This document shows positions 32,484 to 41,750 of a stretch of 64,000 nucleotides of DNA, piece by piece; within the stretch, counting starts at the first letter, position 1; each line of letters begins with the position of its first letter. Source of the DNA: RGIG3009 sp045596745 (GTDB lineage Bacteria; Bacillota; Clostridia; Oscillospirales; Acutalibacteraceae); NCBI GenBank assembly GCA_045596745.1, contig JAZODA010000065.1:7981-71980 (forward strand). The letters are read 5' to 3'. Below the pieces are notes generated by a model, which was not told where the DNA came from, made no database searches, and saw only the letters and a list, made by a program, of their open reading frames with translations. The position numbers and the translations under genes were made by a program.

Positions 32484-33421
32484 TGGCTAAGAAACAAACC
32501 GGATACATTCCTCCGGCCACCAAGAAAAAGGGCCTGTTCAATCTGTCCCTGACCCAGCGTCAGGCGATGACCGGTCGTCTGTTCTGCTCTCCGTTCTATG
32601 TCGGTTTTGCAGTATTCTTCGCGTATCAGCTGTTCCAGTCCATCCGTTTCTGCTTCAGTAAAGCGACGATGGAAATGGGCAGCATCAACCTCGAAAGTGT
32701 TGGTTGGGACAACTTTGAACACATCTTCTTCGTTGACTCCAACTACACGACCAAGCTGGTCTCTTCGCTGACCACCCTGCTGTGGCAGGTGCCGGTTATC
32801 ATCGTTGCCAGCTTGTTCATCGCCGTTATCCTGAAATCCAAGTTCCGCGGCAGAACCTTCGTGCGTGGCGTGTGCTTCCTGCCCGTCGTGCTTGCCGGCG
32901 GTATCGTTATGGATATCGTTAAGGGCGACACCGTTTCCGCCGGTGTTATGAGCGGTAACATGGTTTCCAGCGGTTCGATGGTCGATACCAACGCCCTGCA
33001 GGACCTGCTGGTTAACATGGGTCTTGGTAGCGAAATCACCAAGTTCATCAACACGATTTATTCCAACCTGTTCGGTGTTCTGTGGAGCTCCGGTGTTCAG
33101 ATGATTATCTTCCTGGCCGCCCTGCAGAGCATTTCGCCCTCGCTGTATGAAGCATCCTCTATCGAAGGTGCTACCGGCTGGGAGAACTTCTGGAAGATCA
33201 CCATCCCGATGATCAGTCCGATGATTATGCTGAACATATTCTACACCATCGTGGAAAACAGTATCAGCACCGGCAACGCGGTTATGGCAAAGGTTATCAC
33301 CGAGTATAACAACGTTAAGCTGGGTTGGTCGGCGGCCATGGGTTGGACGTACTTTGCGGTAATTGCCGTGGTGCTTGCCATCGTGGCGTTCTGTTTCCGC
33401 AAGGTCAACGTAAAGTCGTAA
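32483..33421 (+). CDS. Carbohydrate ABC transporter permease (MalF type), pair B
   Basis: A 312-residue CUT1 permease whose ATG shares its A with the preceding TAA, so translation is coupled to the DUF5696 gene. The EAA loop reads LYEASSIEGATGWENFWKIT near residues 220-240. A long periplasm-side loop between helices (KGDTVSAGVMSGNMVSSGSM) is unlike pair A and may suit a second binding protein. Confidence 0.92.
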   Translation: MAKKQTGYIPPATKKKGLFNLSLTQRQAMTGRLFCSPFYVGFAVFFAYQLFQSIRFCFSKATMEMGSINLESVGWDNFEHIFFVDSNYTTKLVSSLTTLLWQVPVIIVASLFIAVILKSKFRGRTFVRGVCFLPVVLAGGIVMDIVKGDTVSAGVMSGNMVSSGSMVDTNALQDLLVNMGLGSEITKFINTIYSNLFGVLWSSGVQMIIFLAALQSISPSLYEASSIEGATGWENFWKITIPMISPMIMLNIFYTIVENSISTGNAVMAKVITEYNNVKLGWSAAMGWTYFAVIAVVLAIVAFCFRKVNVKS

Positions 33422-33434
33422 GGAGGTGTCAGCT

Positions 33435-34370
33435 ATGTCGATTGCAAAAGCACGCAAATTCAATCCCGTTATCGCGCGTCGTCGTACGCAGAGCGGCGCA
33501 GTCAAGCTGGTACGCTTCCTGTTCCTGATTGGTCTTTGCTACCTGTTTCTGTTCCCGATTTTCTACCTGCTGCTGCAGGCGTTCTCCTCCGCGGAATCCC
33601 TGACCAACCCGAACGTTGTCTGGATCCCCATGAAGTGGACGCTGCTCAACATCGAAGCGGCTATCGAAAAGCTGAACTTCTGGACGGCAGCCCGTATCAG
33701 CGTGATCCACGCCGTGGGCGGCACGCTGGCTTCGCTGATTTCCTGCTCGCTCATCGGCTACGGTTTGGCTCGTTACAAGTTCGCGGAAAAGGGCGTCGTG
33801 TTCCTGCTGGTGGTTCTCACCATCATCGTTCCGCCGCAGACCCTGCTGATTACCCAGTACCTGCAGTATGCCGACTTCTTCGGTATGAACCTGCTGGATA
33901 CTCCCTGGGTTCTGATTCTGCCCGCATTCTTCGGATGCGGTCTGCGTAACGGCTTGTTCATCTTCATCTTCCGTCAGTTCTTCCTCGGTCTGCCTAAGGA
34001 CTTGGAAGAAGCGGCGTGGGTGGATGGCTGCAACCCGCTGCGTACCTTCGTCAGCATCATCATCCCCAGCTCCGGCCCCGGTATCGTGACCGTTACACTG
34101 TTCTCCTTCGTGTGGCACTGGAATGACTACTACTATTCCGCAATGCTGTACAAGTCGAGAGACAGAAAAGCTCTGGTTCCGATGATGAAGTCCATCTCCA
34201 GCGGTCTGATCACTGCGATCAAGGACGGCGGTATGGACAACGCGGCACTGAACTCCCGTGGTATCCTCGGTGCGGCCGGTCTGATGACCATCGTCGTTCC
34301 GCTGGCGCTGTACATCTTCTTGCAGCGCTACTTCGTGGAAAGTATCGAACGCACCGGTATCGTCGGTTAA
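33435..34370 (+). CDS. Carbohydrate ABC transporter permease (MalG type), pair B
   Basis: A 311-residue CUT1 permease. The N-terminal helix leads into YLLLQAFSSAESL, and the EAA loop reads DLEEAAWVDGCNPLRTFVSI near 190-210. ATG at 33435 with AAGGAGG 8 bases upstream. Last gene before a strong terminator. Confidence 0.92.
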   Translation: MSIAKARKFNPVIARRRTQSGAVKLVRFLFLIGLCYLFLFPIFYLLLQAFSSAESLTNPNVVWIPMKWTLLNIEAAIEKLNFWTAARISVIHAVGGTLASLISCSLIGYGLARYKFAEKGVVFLLVVLTIIVPPQTLLITQYLQYADFFGMNLLDTPWVLILPAFFGCGLRNGLFIFIFRQFFLGLPKDLEEAAWVDGCNPLRTFVSIIIPSSGPGIVTVTLFSFVWHWNDYYYSAMLYKSRDRKALVPMMKSISSGLITAIKDGGMDNAALNSRGILGAAGLMTIVVPLALYIFLQRYFVESIERTGIVG

Positions 34371-34383
34371 TCAACCGCATACC

Positions 34384-34418
34384 AAACCGTGCAGGCAATC
34401 GCCTGCACGGTTTTTCTT
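34384..34418 (+). terminator. Intrinsic terminator closing the transport operon
   Basis: Stem CCGTGCAGGC, loop AATC, GCCTGCACGG, then TTTTTC. Confidence 0.92.
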
Positions 34419-34731
34419 TTTCACTTGCCGCTGCGCCCTCTTGCACAGGGGGTGTGCTTTTTGACACAACATTTGCAAAACCTCTTTTCAGCAGCACAGG
34501 GCGACTGCCGGGTGGTAGTATACCCCTCGCCAAGGACGGCAAGGTATAATTTTCCAAAAAAATTCGCCAAAAAACAGGGGGGAGCGGGCAAACCGCAAGC
34601 CTTTTCCGGATGTTCCCATTGTACCTGCCTCAACCGATTGCGCCGCTCTGAAATCCGACCACAATATCTAGTGTTGGCAGGAAAAACCAGGGCGAATTTG
34701 AAAATTTTATTGTCATTTTTTCCAAAATCTA
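34419..34731. other. Gene-free stretch before the second solute-binding protein
   Basis: About 310 bases without a credible gene on either strand. AT-rich runs near 34545-34575 and 34690-34730 lie upstream of the next promoter and could hold regulator sites, but no clear repeat or riboswitch core was found. Confidence 0.6.
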
Positions 34732-34760
34732 TTGCAAACTTGTAAAGCCTTTGTTATAAT
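34732..34760 (+). promoter_or_regulatory. Promoter of the second solute-binding protein
   Basis: TTGCAA (34732-34737) and TATAAT (34755-34760) with a 17-base spacer, followed by a leader of about 95 bases ending in AAAAGGGG. Confidence 0.85.
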
Positions 34761-34860
34761 TGATATGCGAGTAAGCGGTGGTGTGCCCATCGCCGCCGCC
34801 GCGGAGCGTTTCAAAAACGCTGATTCGCTCCAAAAAAATTTGAAGAAAAGGGGTACTGTT

Positions 34861-36516
34861 ATGAAACTGAAGCGCAGTTTGGCAATCGTCCTGGCTCTGC
34901 TGATGGTTCTGCCGTTGGCGGCTTGCAGCAAGGCTGCCGAGACGGACAAGAAATCGGATGAGACGACGACTGCCGCGGCCACGACCACGACTACGACGAC
35001 GGCAGATCCTGCGGATCCGACCGGCGACGAGCCCGAAGTGACCGAGCCCAGCGCAACGGACGAGAGCGGTAACGTGATTACCACGACCACCACCGTCGCT
35101 ACTGACGATAGCGGTAACGTGATCACCACCACTACCGATCCGGATGCGCCGACCACCACGACCACCACGCGTAAGAAGAAGACCACCGTCACCGCCACCT
35201 CCATCTCCAAGCAGCATGGCGACCAGCACGGCTTTGGTAAGGTCGTCATCAAAGAAGGCGACACTCCTGTGGAGAAGGGCCTGAACTTTGGCGGCAAGAC
35301 CTACAAGTTCGCTTACTATGGTTCGTCTTGGGACCAGGATCACGACAATTGGCATGCTGATTTCGAGAAGACCTACAACGTCAAGCTGAAGATCGATGGT
35401 GTTCCCACCACCGAGTATGTTGCCAGCTTGTCCTCTGCTCTGGCTTCCGGTAATCCGTATGACATCGTGTTCTTCTACAGCTTCGACTATCCGGAGCAGA
35501 TCACCGCGAACGTCATGAAGCCTCTGGATGATTACATCACCACGGCTGACCTGTGGACTGAGAAGTCCCCCACGACCGGCGGTTTCTCCGCTTCGCTGGC
35601 TCAGGCTCTGTCCCTGAACGGCCACGTGTACTGCGTCGCCGGTAACTACCTGCAGACTCCCACCGTTATCTGGTACAACAAGAAGGAGTTCGCTAAGGCT
35701 GGTTACACCGGTGCTAAGGATCCGCTGAACATCTACAAGAACAACAAGAAGAACTGGACCTGGGATACTCTGTACGACATGCTGTACACCATCCAGAAGC
35801 CGGAGAAGGGCGTCTATGGTATCAACTCCATCGCTCCCTACTACGATCACCAGTTCATCAACTCCTTCAACACCGACTTCGCGAAGCTGACTGCTGACGG
35901 TCGTCTGGTGGAAAACCTGTCCGACACCAACCTGTACGCTGCATACGAAATGCTGCAGAAGTACAGCTACGGCGAGCACAAGGTTGCTAACCCGAAGGAT
36001 AAGTTCGAGGACGGCCGCGAGCAGTTCCAGAACGGCACCACCGTGTCCGTCATCAGCACCGTCGGTGCTTACTGGACCTGGATTAAGACCATCCCGCAGG
36101 CTTCCGCGTTCGATAAGAGCCTGAACAACCTCGGCATGGTTCCGCTGCCGACCTATGGCAACAACGGTCCTGCTTCCATTTGGGACTGGATGGGTTACGG
36201 TGCCGGCGCCGGTACTTCTGAGGAAGGCACCCTGTGCGCTATGGCGTTTGCCAAGCACGACTCCATCGTCAACCACAAGCAGGCTTATCATCCGAGCATG
36301 CCCGCAGAGATGAAGAAACTCTCCTGCAGCATTCTGGACTCCGATAACCTCATCGGTCCGAAGGATGGCTTCGACTCTTCCGCCGGTTCTCTGGGCGGCG
36401 TGGGTACCACCATTTCCCAGGCTATCGCTCTGAACGGCCAGAACATCACTGTTGTTCTGAAGGGTTACAAGAAGGTCACTCAGAGCATCATCGACACTGC
36501 TCTGAAGGCCGGCTAA
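34861..36516 (+). CDS. Sugar-binding lipoprotein of an ABC transporter
   Basis: A 551-residue family 1 solute-binding lipoprotein. The lipobox is LPLAAC (Cys near residue 22). A Thr-rich linker runs to about residue 115, spacing the domain from the membrane. The binding domain follows (FGGKTYKFAYYGSSWDQDHD, YDIVFFYSFDYPEQIT, TVIWYNKKEFAKAGYTGAKD). ATG at 34861 with AAAAGGGG upstream; an earlier in-frame ATG lies at the promoter. Codons are strongly biased, and its own promoter suggests high expression. It likely serves permease pair A, pair B or both. Confidence 0.9.
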   Translation: MKLKRSLAIVLALLMVLPLAACSKAAETDKKSDETTTAAATTTTTTTADPADPTGDEPEVTEPSATDESGNVITTTTTVATDDSGNVITTTTDPDAPTTTTTTRKKKTTVTATSISKQHGDQHGFGKVVIKEGDTPVEKGLNFGGKTYKFAYYGSSWDQDHDNWHADFEKTYNVKLKIDGVPTTEYVASLSSALASGNPYDIVFFYSFDYPEQITANVMKPLDDYITTADLWTEKSPTTGGFSASLAQALSLNGHVYCVAGNYLQTPTVIWYNKKEFAKAGYTGAKDPLNIYKNNKKNWTWDTLYDMLYTIQKPEKGVYGINSIAPYYDHQFINSFNTDFAKLTADGRLVENLSDTNLYAAYEMLQKYSYGEHKVANPKDKFEDGREQFQNGTTVSVISTVGAYWTWIKTIPQASAFDKSLNNLGMVPLPTYGNNGPASIWDWMGYGAGAGTSEEGTLCAMAFAKHDSIVNHKQAYHPSMPAEMKKLSCSILDSDNLIGPKDGFDSSAGSLGGVGTTISQAIALNGQNITVVLKGYKKVTQSIIDTALKAG

Positions 36517-36554
36517 TCGCCCCTCTCTTTGCAGCTGAAAATGTAATGTTATAT

Positions 36555-36581
36555 CCCCCGGCGGGTGAATCCTGCCGGGGG
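36555..36581 (+). terminator. Strong hairpin without a U tract
   Basis: CCCCCGGCGGG, TGAAT, CCTGCCGGGGG. Without a T run it may be a weak terminator or an mRNA-stabilising end that lets the binding protein be expressed above the next gene. Confidence 0.6.
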
Positions 36582-36643
36582 TATACCCCTCTTTAGCGGA
36601 AGGGACAAAATTCGCTAAATTTCTCAAAAAAGGAGGCTTCACT

Positions 36644-39600
36644 ATGGTGAAGTTCAGAAAATCTCTGGCACTTCTCCTTTCTTTGGTGCTGGTTGTATCC
36701 TTTGCGATCTCCGGCATCGTGCTGCCTGTCAGCGCGGACGAGACTACGCCGGTCGGTGGCGAGACCCCCGAAGAGCCGGCTTACACCTCGATCGATATGT
36801 CTACGTTCACCTATGGCGCGGCGATTGTCAACCACCTGGGTGAAACGATGAAGGCAGGCGACTCGGTTCCTTACTACACGGATGAAGATGGAACCGAATA
36901 TGTTTGGATTGAGCCCGGTGCAAACAGCTGGAACAAGCTTATCAAGGCTACCATGATTCCGGTGAAGAAGGGCGAATGGCTGGCTTTCTCGTTCAGAGCT
37001 CGTGTTCATGATGCGAACAAAGTCATTAACGAAGAAGGCACGGTTAACACCGGTTACGCCATGTGCTACACCTATATCTCCGGCATCAGCTCCGGCGCTA
37101 AGCAGGACTCGTTCTATGTTAACACCGCGAACGACTGGGTGTGGGTTACTCGTTATTTCCAGGCGAGCTCTAACCGCTCCGCCCCTGCGTTTGGTGTCCA
37201 GAACCAGACGGACAGCACGAAGGGTAAGCTCGGTATCGATATCGCTGACCTCCGCGTGTGGATTGCCGATCCCAGCGAAATCAATCTGCTCGGTGTCGGC
37301 GCGGACTTCGACGAGGGGTATGTGCCCTACGGTTTCGGTGCCTACAACGGTTCTCCGCTGCTGACCAGCTTTGGCCAGTTGGAAACGGAGTCCGATGGCA
37401 ACGTCGTATTTCATGCCACCAGCGATTCCGCGACCAGATATATGCTGACGATGCCGACTTGGGCCAGCGACAATGTGAGCAAAAGCGGCAAAATCGGCGG
37501 CAAGTATAAGCTCACCTGGCGTCAGAAGGGTGGCACGGCTTCGATTCGAGCAGGCAGCGGTAACTTTACCGGTGCAACCACTCATTATATCGGAACCCCC
37601 AACACCGCTTCGGCTGACTGGGAGACGGTTACCGCATACATTGACGGTACGACCGCTACCAAGTACAACAACTCCTACGCCTTTGAAATCAACTTCGACG
37701 CAGGCGTCTACCTGGACGACTTGGCTTTGTACTATGTTTCGGATGCTACGGGCATTGAAGTGAAGGTGCCTGAGAAGGTAGCGATTGGCGAAACTGTTCA
37801 GCTTGACTTTGCGACGACCGAAAAGAACGCTTATATCGATGCGATTTCTTATTCCAGCGACAACGACGCCGTGGCAACGGTGGATGCTTCTACCGGTAAA
37901 CTTACCGGCGTGTCGCTCGGCACTGCTAACATCACTGCGACCGCGACCATTAACGTGGCCGACGGTGATCCCATTGTGTTGACCAGCACCAAGGCGGTCA
38001 ACATCACGATGCCTGTGGCAACGGGCATTAAGCTTGACATCACCTCCACCAAGGTGATGGCCGGTTCGACGGTTACGCTGACGCCCTCCGTCATTCCGGA
38101 AAGCGCAGAAGCCCCCGAGTCCTACACCTGGACTTCCTCCGACGAAAAGGTTGCCACCGTTGTTGACGGCGTTGTGACCACGAAGAAGGCGGGCGAAGCC
38201 ACCATTACGGTGTCTGCTGAGGGTCTGCCCCCTGCCACTTGTGTGATTACCGTTCTTGAGCACGGTGATTTCCTGAATGGCCTGGGTGATTTCGACGACA
38301 AAGCAGCGTTGAGCAGCACGATGATTTATAACATCGTAGGCGCCACCGGTGCCAGCGTTGTGGAAGACCCTGCGCTTCCCGAAGGCAACGGCAACAACGT
38401 CCTGAAGCTCGAAGCGTTGTCTTACAGCGAGACTACCGGCAAGTACTCGTATTCTTCCTACTTCAAGTGGCAAAAGATGTACGATGTTTTGACGGGTGCG
38501 TACAACAAAACGATTGAGCCCGGCAAGGCATACACCATCTCCTTCAAGGTGTATGGTGAGGCTGTTGGTCTCTATTTCGCCAAATCGAAGGTTCTCGCCC
38601 ACAATGCGGTGGACAACAACGGTATCTGGCACGAGTTTGGCGGCAAAAACGAGTGGAAAGAGTGCTACGTCACTTTCTACGTGAATGACGATTTCCGAGT
38701 GGAGTGGGATAGCAGCGTTGCCAAGGGCGGTAACGGCGCGAACTTCAGCTCCGTCAACGGCCCGACCTACATCGACGATATCCGCATCGTTGAAGCTAAG
38801 GCAACCACCATCACTCTGGATCAGACTGAGGGCTTGCTGGCCATCGGTGATTCGGTGACTCTGACTCCCAGCTTTGGTCCTGCGAACACGATTATTCCCG
38901 AAGAAATCGTTTGGGAAACCTCCGACGATAAGGTTGCTACCGTTGTTGACGGTGTTGTGACCGCTGTCGGCAAGGGCCAGGCGACCATCACGGCGACTGC
39001 TGAGGGCATCACCAAGCCCGGCACCTTTGTGGTGACGGTTAAGGGTGTTCCCGCAACCGCTATCGAACTGGACAAGAACGTTATCCAGCTTGAAATTGGC
39101 GGCACCGATACGCTGACCGTGAATGGCATTCCGGTGGATTCCGAACTGCCGGCAATCACTTGGGAAAGCAGCAACAAAAAGGTTGCTACCGTTGTTAACG
39201 GTGTGGTGACCGCTGTCGGCCCCGGCGAAGCGATCATCACCGTTACCGCTGAAGGCCTGGAGCCTGTGACCTGCGAAGTGATCGTGGCATGGCCCACTGA
39301 GTACTTCGTCGGTGCGCACGACGGTACGATGGAGTCTGACGAATTCGTCGACTTCACCTGGTATTCCAACTCGAGCAGTGCGCTGTCCTACACTACGATT
39401 GACGGTGGCAACACCGTGCTGAAGGTTGACCCCGCTATCCGTAACGTCGGTAACTACACGGAGTACTTCCAGAACCTGAGCGATCTGAACGGCTTCCTCA
39501 AGCCCAACTCAATGTATTGCTACAGCGTGCTCGTCAAGTCCGAGTATGCCAAGACGGCGGTTTCGCTTATGTATGACGACCGTGCAACGGATATCAAGTT

Positions 39601-41035
39601 CTATGCTCCCTCGGCTAACAGGGTGGATCCCAACGGCGGCTGGAAGCGCATTTATGCGTGGATTAAGACCGGCGCGAATCCGAAGTGGGATGCTACTACT
39701 TGGAACCTGCGCTTCGGCTGGACCGACTCGGATAAGGCGACGCCGTTCTATCTGGACGATTTCCGTCTGACGCTGATGGAAGAGGACGGCAACATCTTTG
39801 CTGTCAACAGCGAGATGGATACCATCGACTCCTACCTGGACGGTTATGGCGCGGATGGCGTGATTGTGACCGAAGATGACGGCAACAAGGCGCTCCGCCT
39901 GTCCAACCTCAGCGCTTCTTCTCGCAACATGTTCGAGCCCATCCCCTTCCTGGAGCCCAACGCTGTGTACGAAATCAGCTTCGACAGCAAGGTTGACCAG
40001 GCGTGGATCGATGCCGGTGCAACGCTCCGACTCTACTGGGGCGATACCAACGCCGGTGTGGTTAAGTGGTATGGCAACAACGACGCCAACTTCTACATGA
40101 CCACCGAGTGGAAGACCAACAAGTTCTACATCTACACCAACAGCAGCACGGCGCTGAACAACAACACGTTCTACTTCGACGATCGTGATGCGGCGGGTGA
40201 AGGTTACTTCTACCTGGATAACTTCTCGGTTAAGCGTGTTGACAATGGCAACTCTGTCCATGGTGTCAACAATGGTGGTTACGATGTCCGCTTCTCGCTG
40301 GATGGCGGTCAGCACTGGGCCGGTCATTATGTTGACGTGCCCGATGGCACCGTTGTGACGGTGCTGGTGCGTAGCCATGCGAACGCTAAGAAGGTTCTGA
40401 CCTCGCTGACCGTGACCACCAACGGCACTGACGTTGCCAACATCCTGAACAAGGACGTTGTGAACGGCTACACCGCCAGCAACTTCGGTACCGGTGACGG
40501 TCGCACCTTCCAGTATGTGAAGGGCGCAGGTGCTGATGTGGTTACGTCGGTTACGGAAGCCATTCCTTACAAGCTGGATACCGTTGGTACGTCGCTGCGC
40601 TACACCGATGACGACAACTACGACGGCATCCGCTTCCTGACCCGTCTGCAGCTGAAGGAAGGTTCCTTCAATGCCAATACCGGTGTTATCACCGTGGTTG
40701 TGGATGACGTGGAGTACACGGTTGTTGAGTTCGGTTCCGTGATGGCTCGTGCCGGCGCGTACGGCGAAGAACTGACCTTGGAATCTTCTCTGTGGCAGTC
40801 TGTGGCTTACAGCGCTGCAACCGGCGATATGAAGCTGCTCGACTACACCGGCAGCTATGTGGACTTCACCGTCGTTATGACGAAGGGCGACAAGGTTGCG
40901 CAGGAAGACTTCGAGGCTCGTGAGTACGCGGCTCGCGGCTACATGATTCTGGAAGATGCTTCCGGCAACAAGGTCACCGTCTACAGCGAATCCACGCAGA
41001 TCGACAGCGTCGACAGCGTGCAGGCTCGCCTGTAA
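36644..41035 (+). CDS. Very large exported Ig-like (Big_2) and carbohydrate-binding-like surface protein
   Basis: A 1463-residue protein with a signal peptide ending near PVSA. Big_2 Ig-like domains lie at about 370-455, 455-540, 718-802 and 803-884 (each with a KVATVVDGVVTA-type strand). Beta-sandwich, CBM4/9-like segments lie at about 27-190, 215-368, 545-715, 885-1045 and 1045-1210 (NPKWDATTWNLRFGWTDSD, ATLRLYWGDTNAGVVKWYG). The last 250 residues form another beta-rich region (RYTDDDNYDGIRFLTRLQLK). No LPXTG or S-layer motif seen. GGAGG precedes the ATG. It probably binds glycans outside the cell for the neighbouring importer. Confidence 0.85.
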   Translation: MVKFRKSLALLLSLVLVVSFAISGIVLPVSADETTPVGGETPEEPAYTSIDMSTFTYGAAIVNHLGETMKAGDSVPYYTDEDGTEYVWIEPGANSWNKLIKATMIPVKKGEWLAFSFRARVHDANKVINEEGTVNTGYAMCYTYISGISSGAKQDSFYVNTANDWVWVTRYFQASSNRSAPAFGVQNQTDSTKGKLGIDIADLRVWIADPSEINLLGVGADFDEGYVPYGFGAYNGSPLLTSFGQLETESDGNVVFHATSDSATRYMLTMPTWASDNVSKSGKIGGKYKLTWRQKGGTASIRAGSGNFTGATTHYIGTPNTASADWETVTAYIDGTTATKYNNSYAFEINFDAGVYLDDLALYYVSDATGIEVKVPEKVAIGETVQLDFATTEKNAYIDAISYSSDNDAVATVDASTGKLTGVSLGTANITATATINVADGDPIVLTSTKAVNITMPVATGIKLDITSTKVMAGSTVTLTPSVIPESAEAPESYTWTSSDEKVATVVDGVVTTKKAGEATITVSAEGLPPATCVITVLEHGDFLNGLGDFDDKAALSSTMIYNIVGATGASVVEDPALPEGNGNNVLKLEALSYSETTGKYSYSSYFKWQKMYDVLTGAYNKTIEPGKAYTISFKVYGEAVGLYFAKSKVLAHNAVDNNGIWHEFGGKNEWKECYVTFYVNDDFRVEWDSSVAKGGNGANFSSVNGPTYIDDIRIVEAKATTITLDQTEGLLAIGDSVTLTPSFGPANTIIPEEIVWETSDDKVATVVDGVVTAVGKGQATITATAEGITKPGTFVVTVKGVPATAIELDKNVIQLEIGGTDTLTVNGIPVDSELPAITWESSNKKVATVVNGVVTAVGPGEAIITVTAEGLEPVTCEVIVAWPTEYFVGAHDGTMESDEFVDFTWYSNSSSALSYTTIDGGNTVLKVDPAIRNVGNYTEYFQNLSDLNGFLKPNSMYCYSVLVKSEYAKTAVSLMYDDRATDIKFYAPSANRVDPNGGWKRIYAWIKTGANPKWDATTWNLRFGWTDSDKATPFYLDDFRLTLMEEDGNIFAVNSEMDTIDSYLDGYGADGVIVTEDDGNKALRLSNLSASSRNMFEPIPFLEPNAVYEISFDSKVDQAWIDAGATLRLYWGDTNAGVVKWYGNNDANFYMTTEWKTNKFYIYTNSSTALNNNTFYFDDRDAAGEGYFYLDNFSVKRVDNGNSVHGVNNGGYDVRFSLDGGQHWAGHYVDVPDGTVVTVLVRSHANAKKVLTSLTVTTNGTDVANILNKDVVNGYTASNFGTGDGRTFQYVKGAGADVVTSVTEAIPYKLDTVGTSLRYTDDDNYDGIRFLTRLQLKEGSFNANTGVITVVVDDVEYTVVEFGSVMARAGAYGEELTLESSLWQSVAYSAATGDMKLLDYTGSYVDFTVVMTKGDKVAQEDFEAREYAARGYMILEDASGNKVTVYSESTQIDSVDSVQARL
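38929..39220 (+). repeat. Near-identical tandem Big_2 modules
   Basis: A 39-base segment starting GGTTGCTACCGTTGTT at 38930 recurs at 39180 with two mismatches, 250 bases downstream; a more diverged version is near 38150. It reflects module duplication inside the surface-protein gene. Confidence 0.75.
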
Positions 41036-41056
41036 TCCAGAAGGAGGAGTATGATT

Positions 41057-41176
41057 ATGAAAACGTATCAGAAGCCCCTTTTGGAGGTGCTCGACCTGAC
41101 GGTCGATACCGCTCTTGCGGCGGTTGTGCAGAGCGAACCCACCGTTGAAGACAACGATGACGATCTCTCTGTCTAA
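41057..41176 (+). CDS. 39-residue peptide of the KP-x-LEV type
   Basis: A tiny gene with a full AAGGAGG ribosome site, ATG at 41057 (an earlier ATG at 41051 is too close to it) and TAA at 41174-41176, followed by a strong terminator. The peptide begins MKTYQKPLLEVLDL, has a small-residue core (DTALAAVVQSEP) and an acidic tail (EDNDDDLSV). Short peptides starting with a similar Y-x-KP-x-LEV motif occur in gut Firmicutes and Bacteroidetes and resemble leader-type precursor peptides. No maturase gene is nearby. Function unknown. Confidence 0.7.
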   Translation: MKTYQKPLLEVLDLTVDTALAAVVQSEPTVEDNDDDLSV

Positions 41177-41185
41177 TTAGCAGGA

Positions 41186-41222
41186 CACAGCGCCCCGACG
41201 GAATCGTCGGGGCGCTGTTTTC
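41186..41222 (+). terminator. Intrinsic terminator after the 39-residue peptide gene
   Basis: Stem CAGCGCCCCGACG, loop GAAT, CGTCGGGGCGCTG, then TTTTC. Confidence 0.92.
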
Positions 41223-41262
41223 AAAACGCGAATCCGTTTCCTTGTGTCAAGAGGTGAACAGT

Positions 41263-41688
41263 ATGATAAAATCCCCTTACAGTGAATCGACCGTCACCGT
41301 CAAGGTTGGTCGTGACGGCGGCTACGGCATTGAGTTTTGGGAATACGGCAAACCCATCGTAGAATCCGAAACCGGACGCTACGATGTGGTGAGCAACACC
41401 GAGCTGAAGCCGAATACCGCCTATGTTTTCCGCTTTGAATACAAAAACGAGGAGCCCGGCTATCCGGAGCTGTATGTCAACCGTGTCCCCGAGGGTGTGG
41501 TTGGTGTGCAGACTACCGAGCTCGAGCACGGCACCTACGATTGGAAAGCGCGCGAGTTCCGTTTCACCACCGGCGACGTGGTGACCACCCCCACCCGTAT
41601 GGAGTGGATTCTGCGTCGTATGGATCATTTCAGCAACGAAATCAAAGGCGAAACGCTGTATCGCAACATCGAGCTCGTCGAGGAATAA
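41263..41688 (+). CDS. Small CBM-like protein of unknown function
   Basis: A 141-residue beta-rich protein without a signal peptide. The pattern STVTVKVGRDGGYGIEFWEY, then TELKPNTAYVFRFEYK and later FRFTTGDVVTTPTRMEWILR resembles a CBM4/9 jelly roll like those in the 1463-residue neighbour. GAGGTG precedes the ATG at 41263. It would be cytoplasmic unless exported by another route. Role unknown. Confidence 0.65.
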   Translation: MIKSPYSESTVTVKVGRDGGYGIEFWEYGKPIVESETGRYDVVSNTELKPNTAYVFRFEYKNEEPGYPELYVNRVPEGVVGVQTTELEHGTYDWKAREFRFTTGDVVTTPTRMEWILRRMDHFSNEIKGETLYRNIELVEE

Positions 41689-41704
41689 GACGCTCCGAAA
41701 AAAG

Positions 41705-41743
41705 AACCCCCGCCGGCCGTTCAAAAGGCAGGCGGGGGTTTTT
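41705..41743. terminator. Bidirectional terminator between convergent operons
   Basis: ACCCCCGCC and GGCGGGGGT arms with an imperfect inner stem, flanked by AAAAAAG on the left and TTTTT on the right. Confidence 0.85.
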
Positions 41744-41750
41744 ATGTTCT

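Noticed and set aside
34960..35190. ACC/ACG-rich repeats resembling a microsatellite
   Set aside because: They encode the Thr-rich linker of the sugar-binding lipoprotein, with varied codons and intact frame.
36593..39319. A 908-codon minus-strand frame opposite the Ig surface protein; similar long antisense frames at 3500-5875, 11822-14188 and 61010-63031
   Set aside because: Same reasoning: no start signals, no recognisable domains, and the plus-strand gene in each place is convincing.
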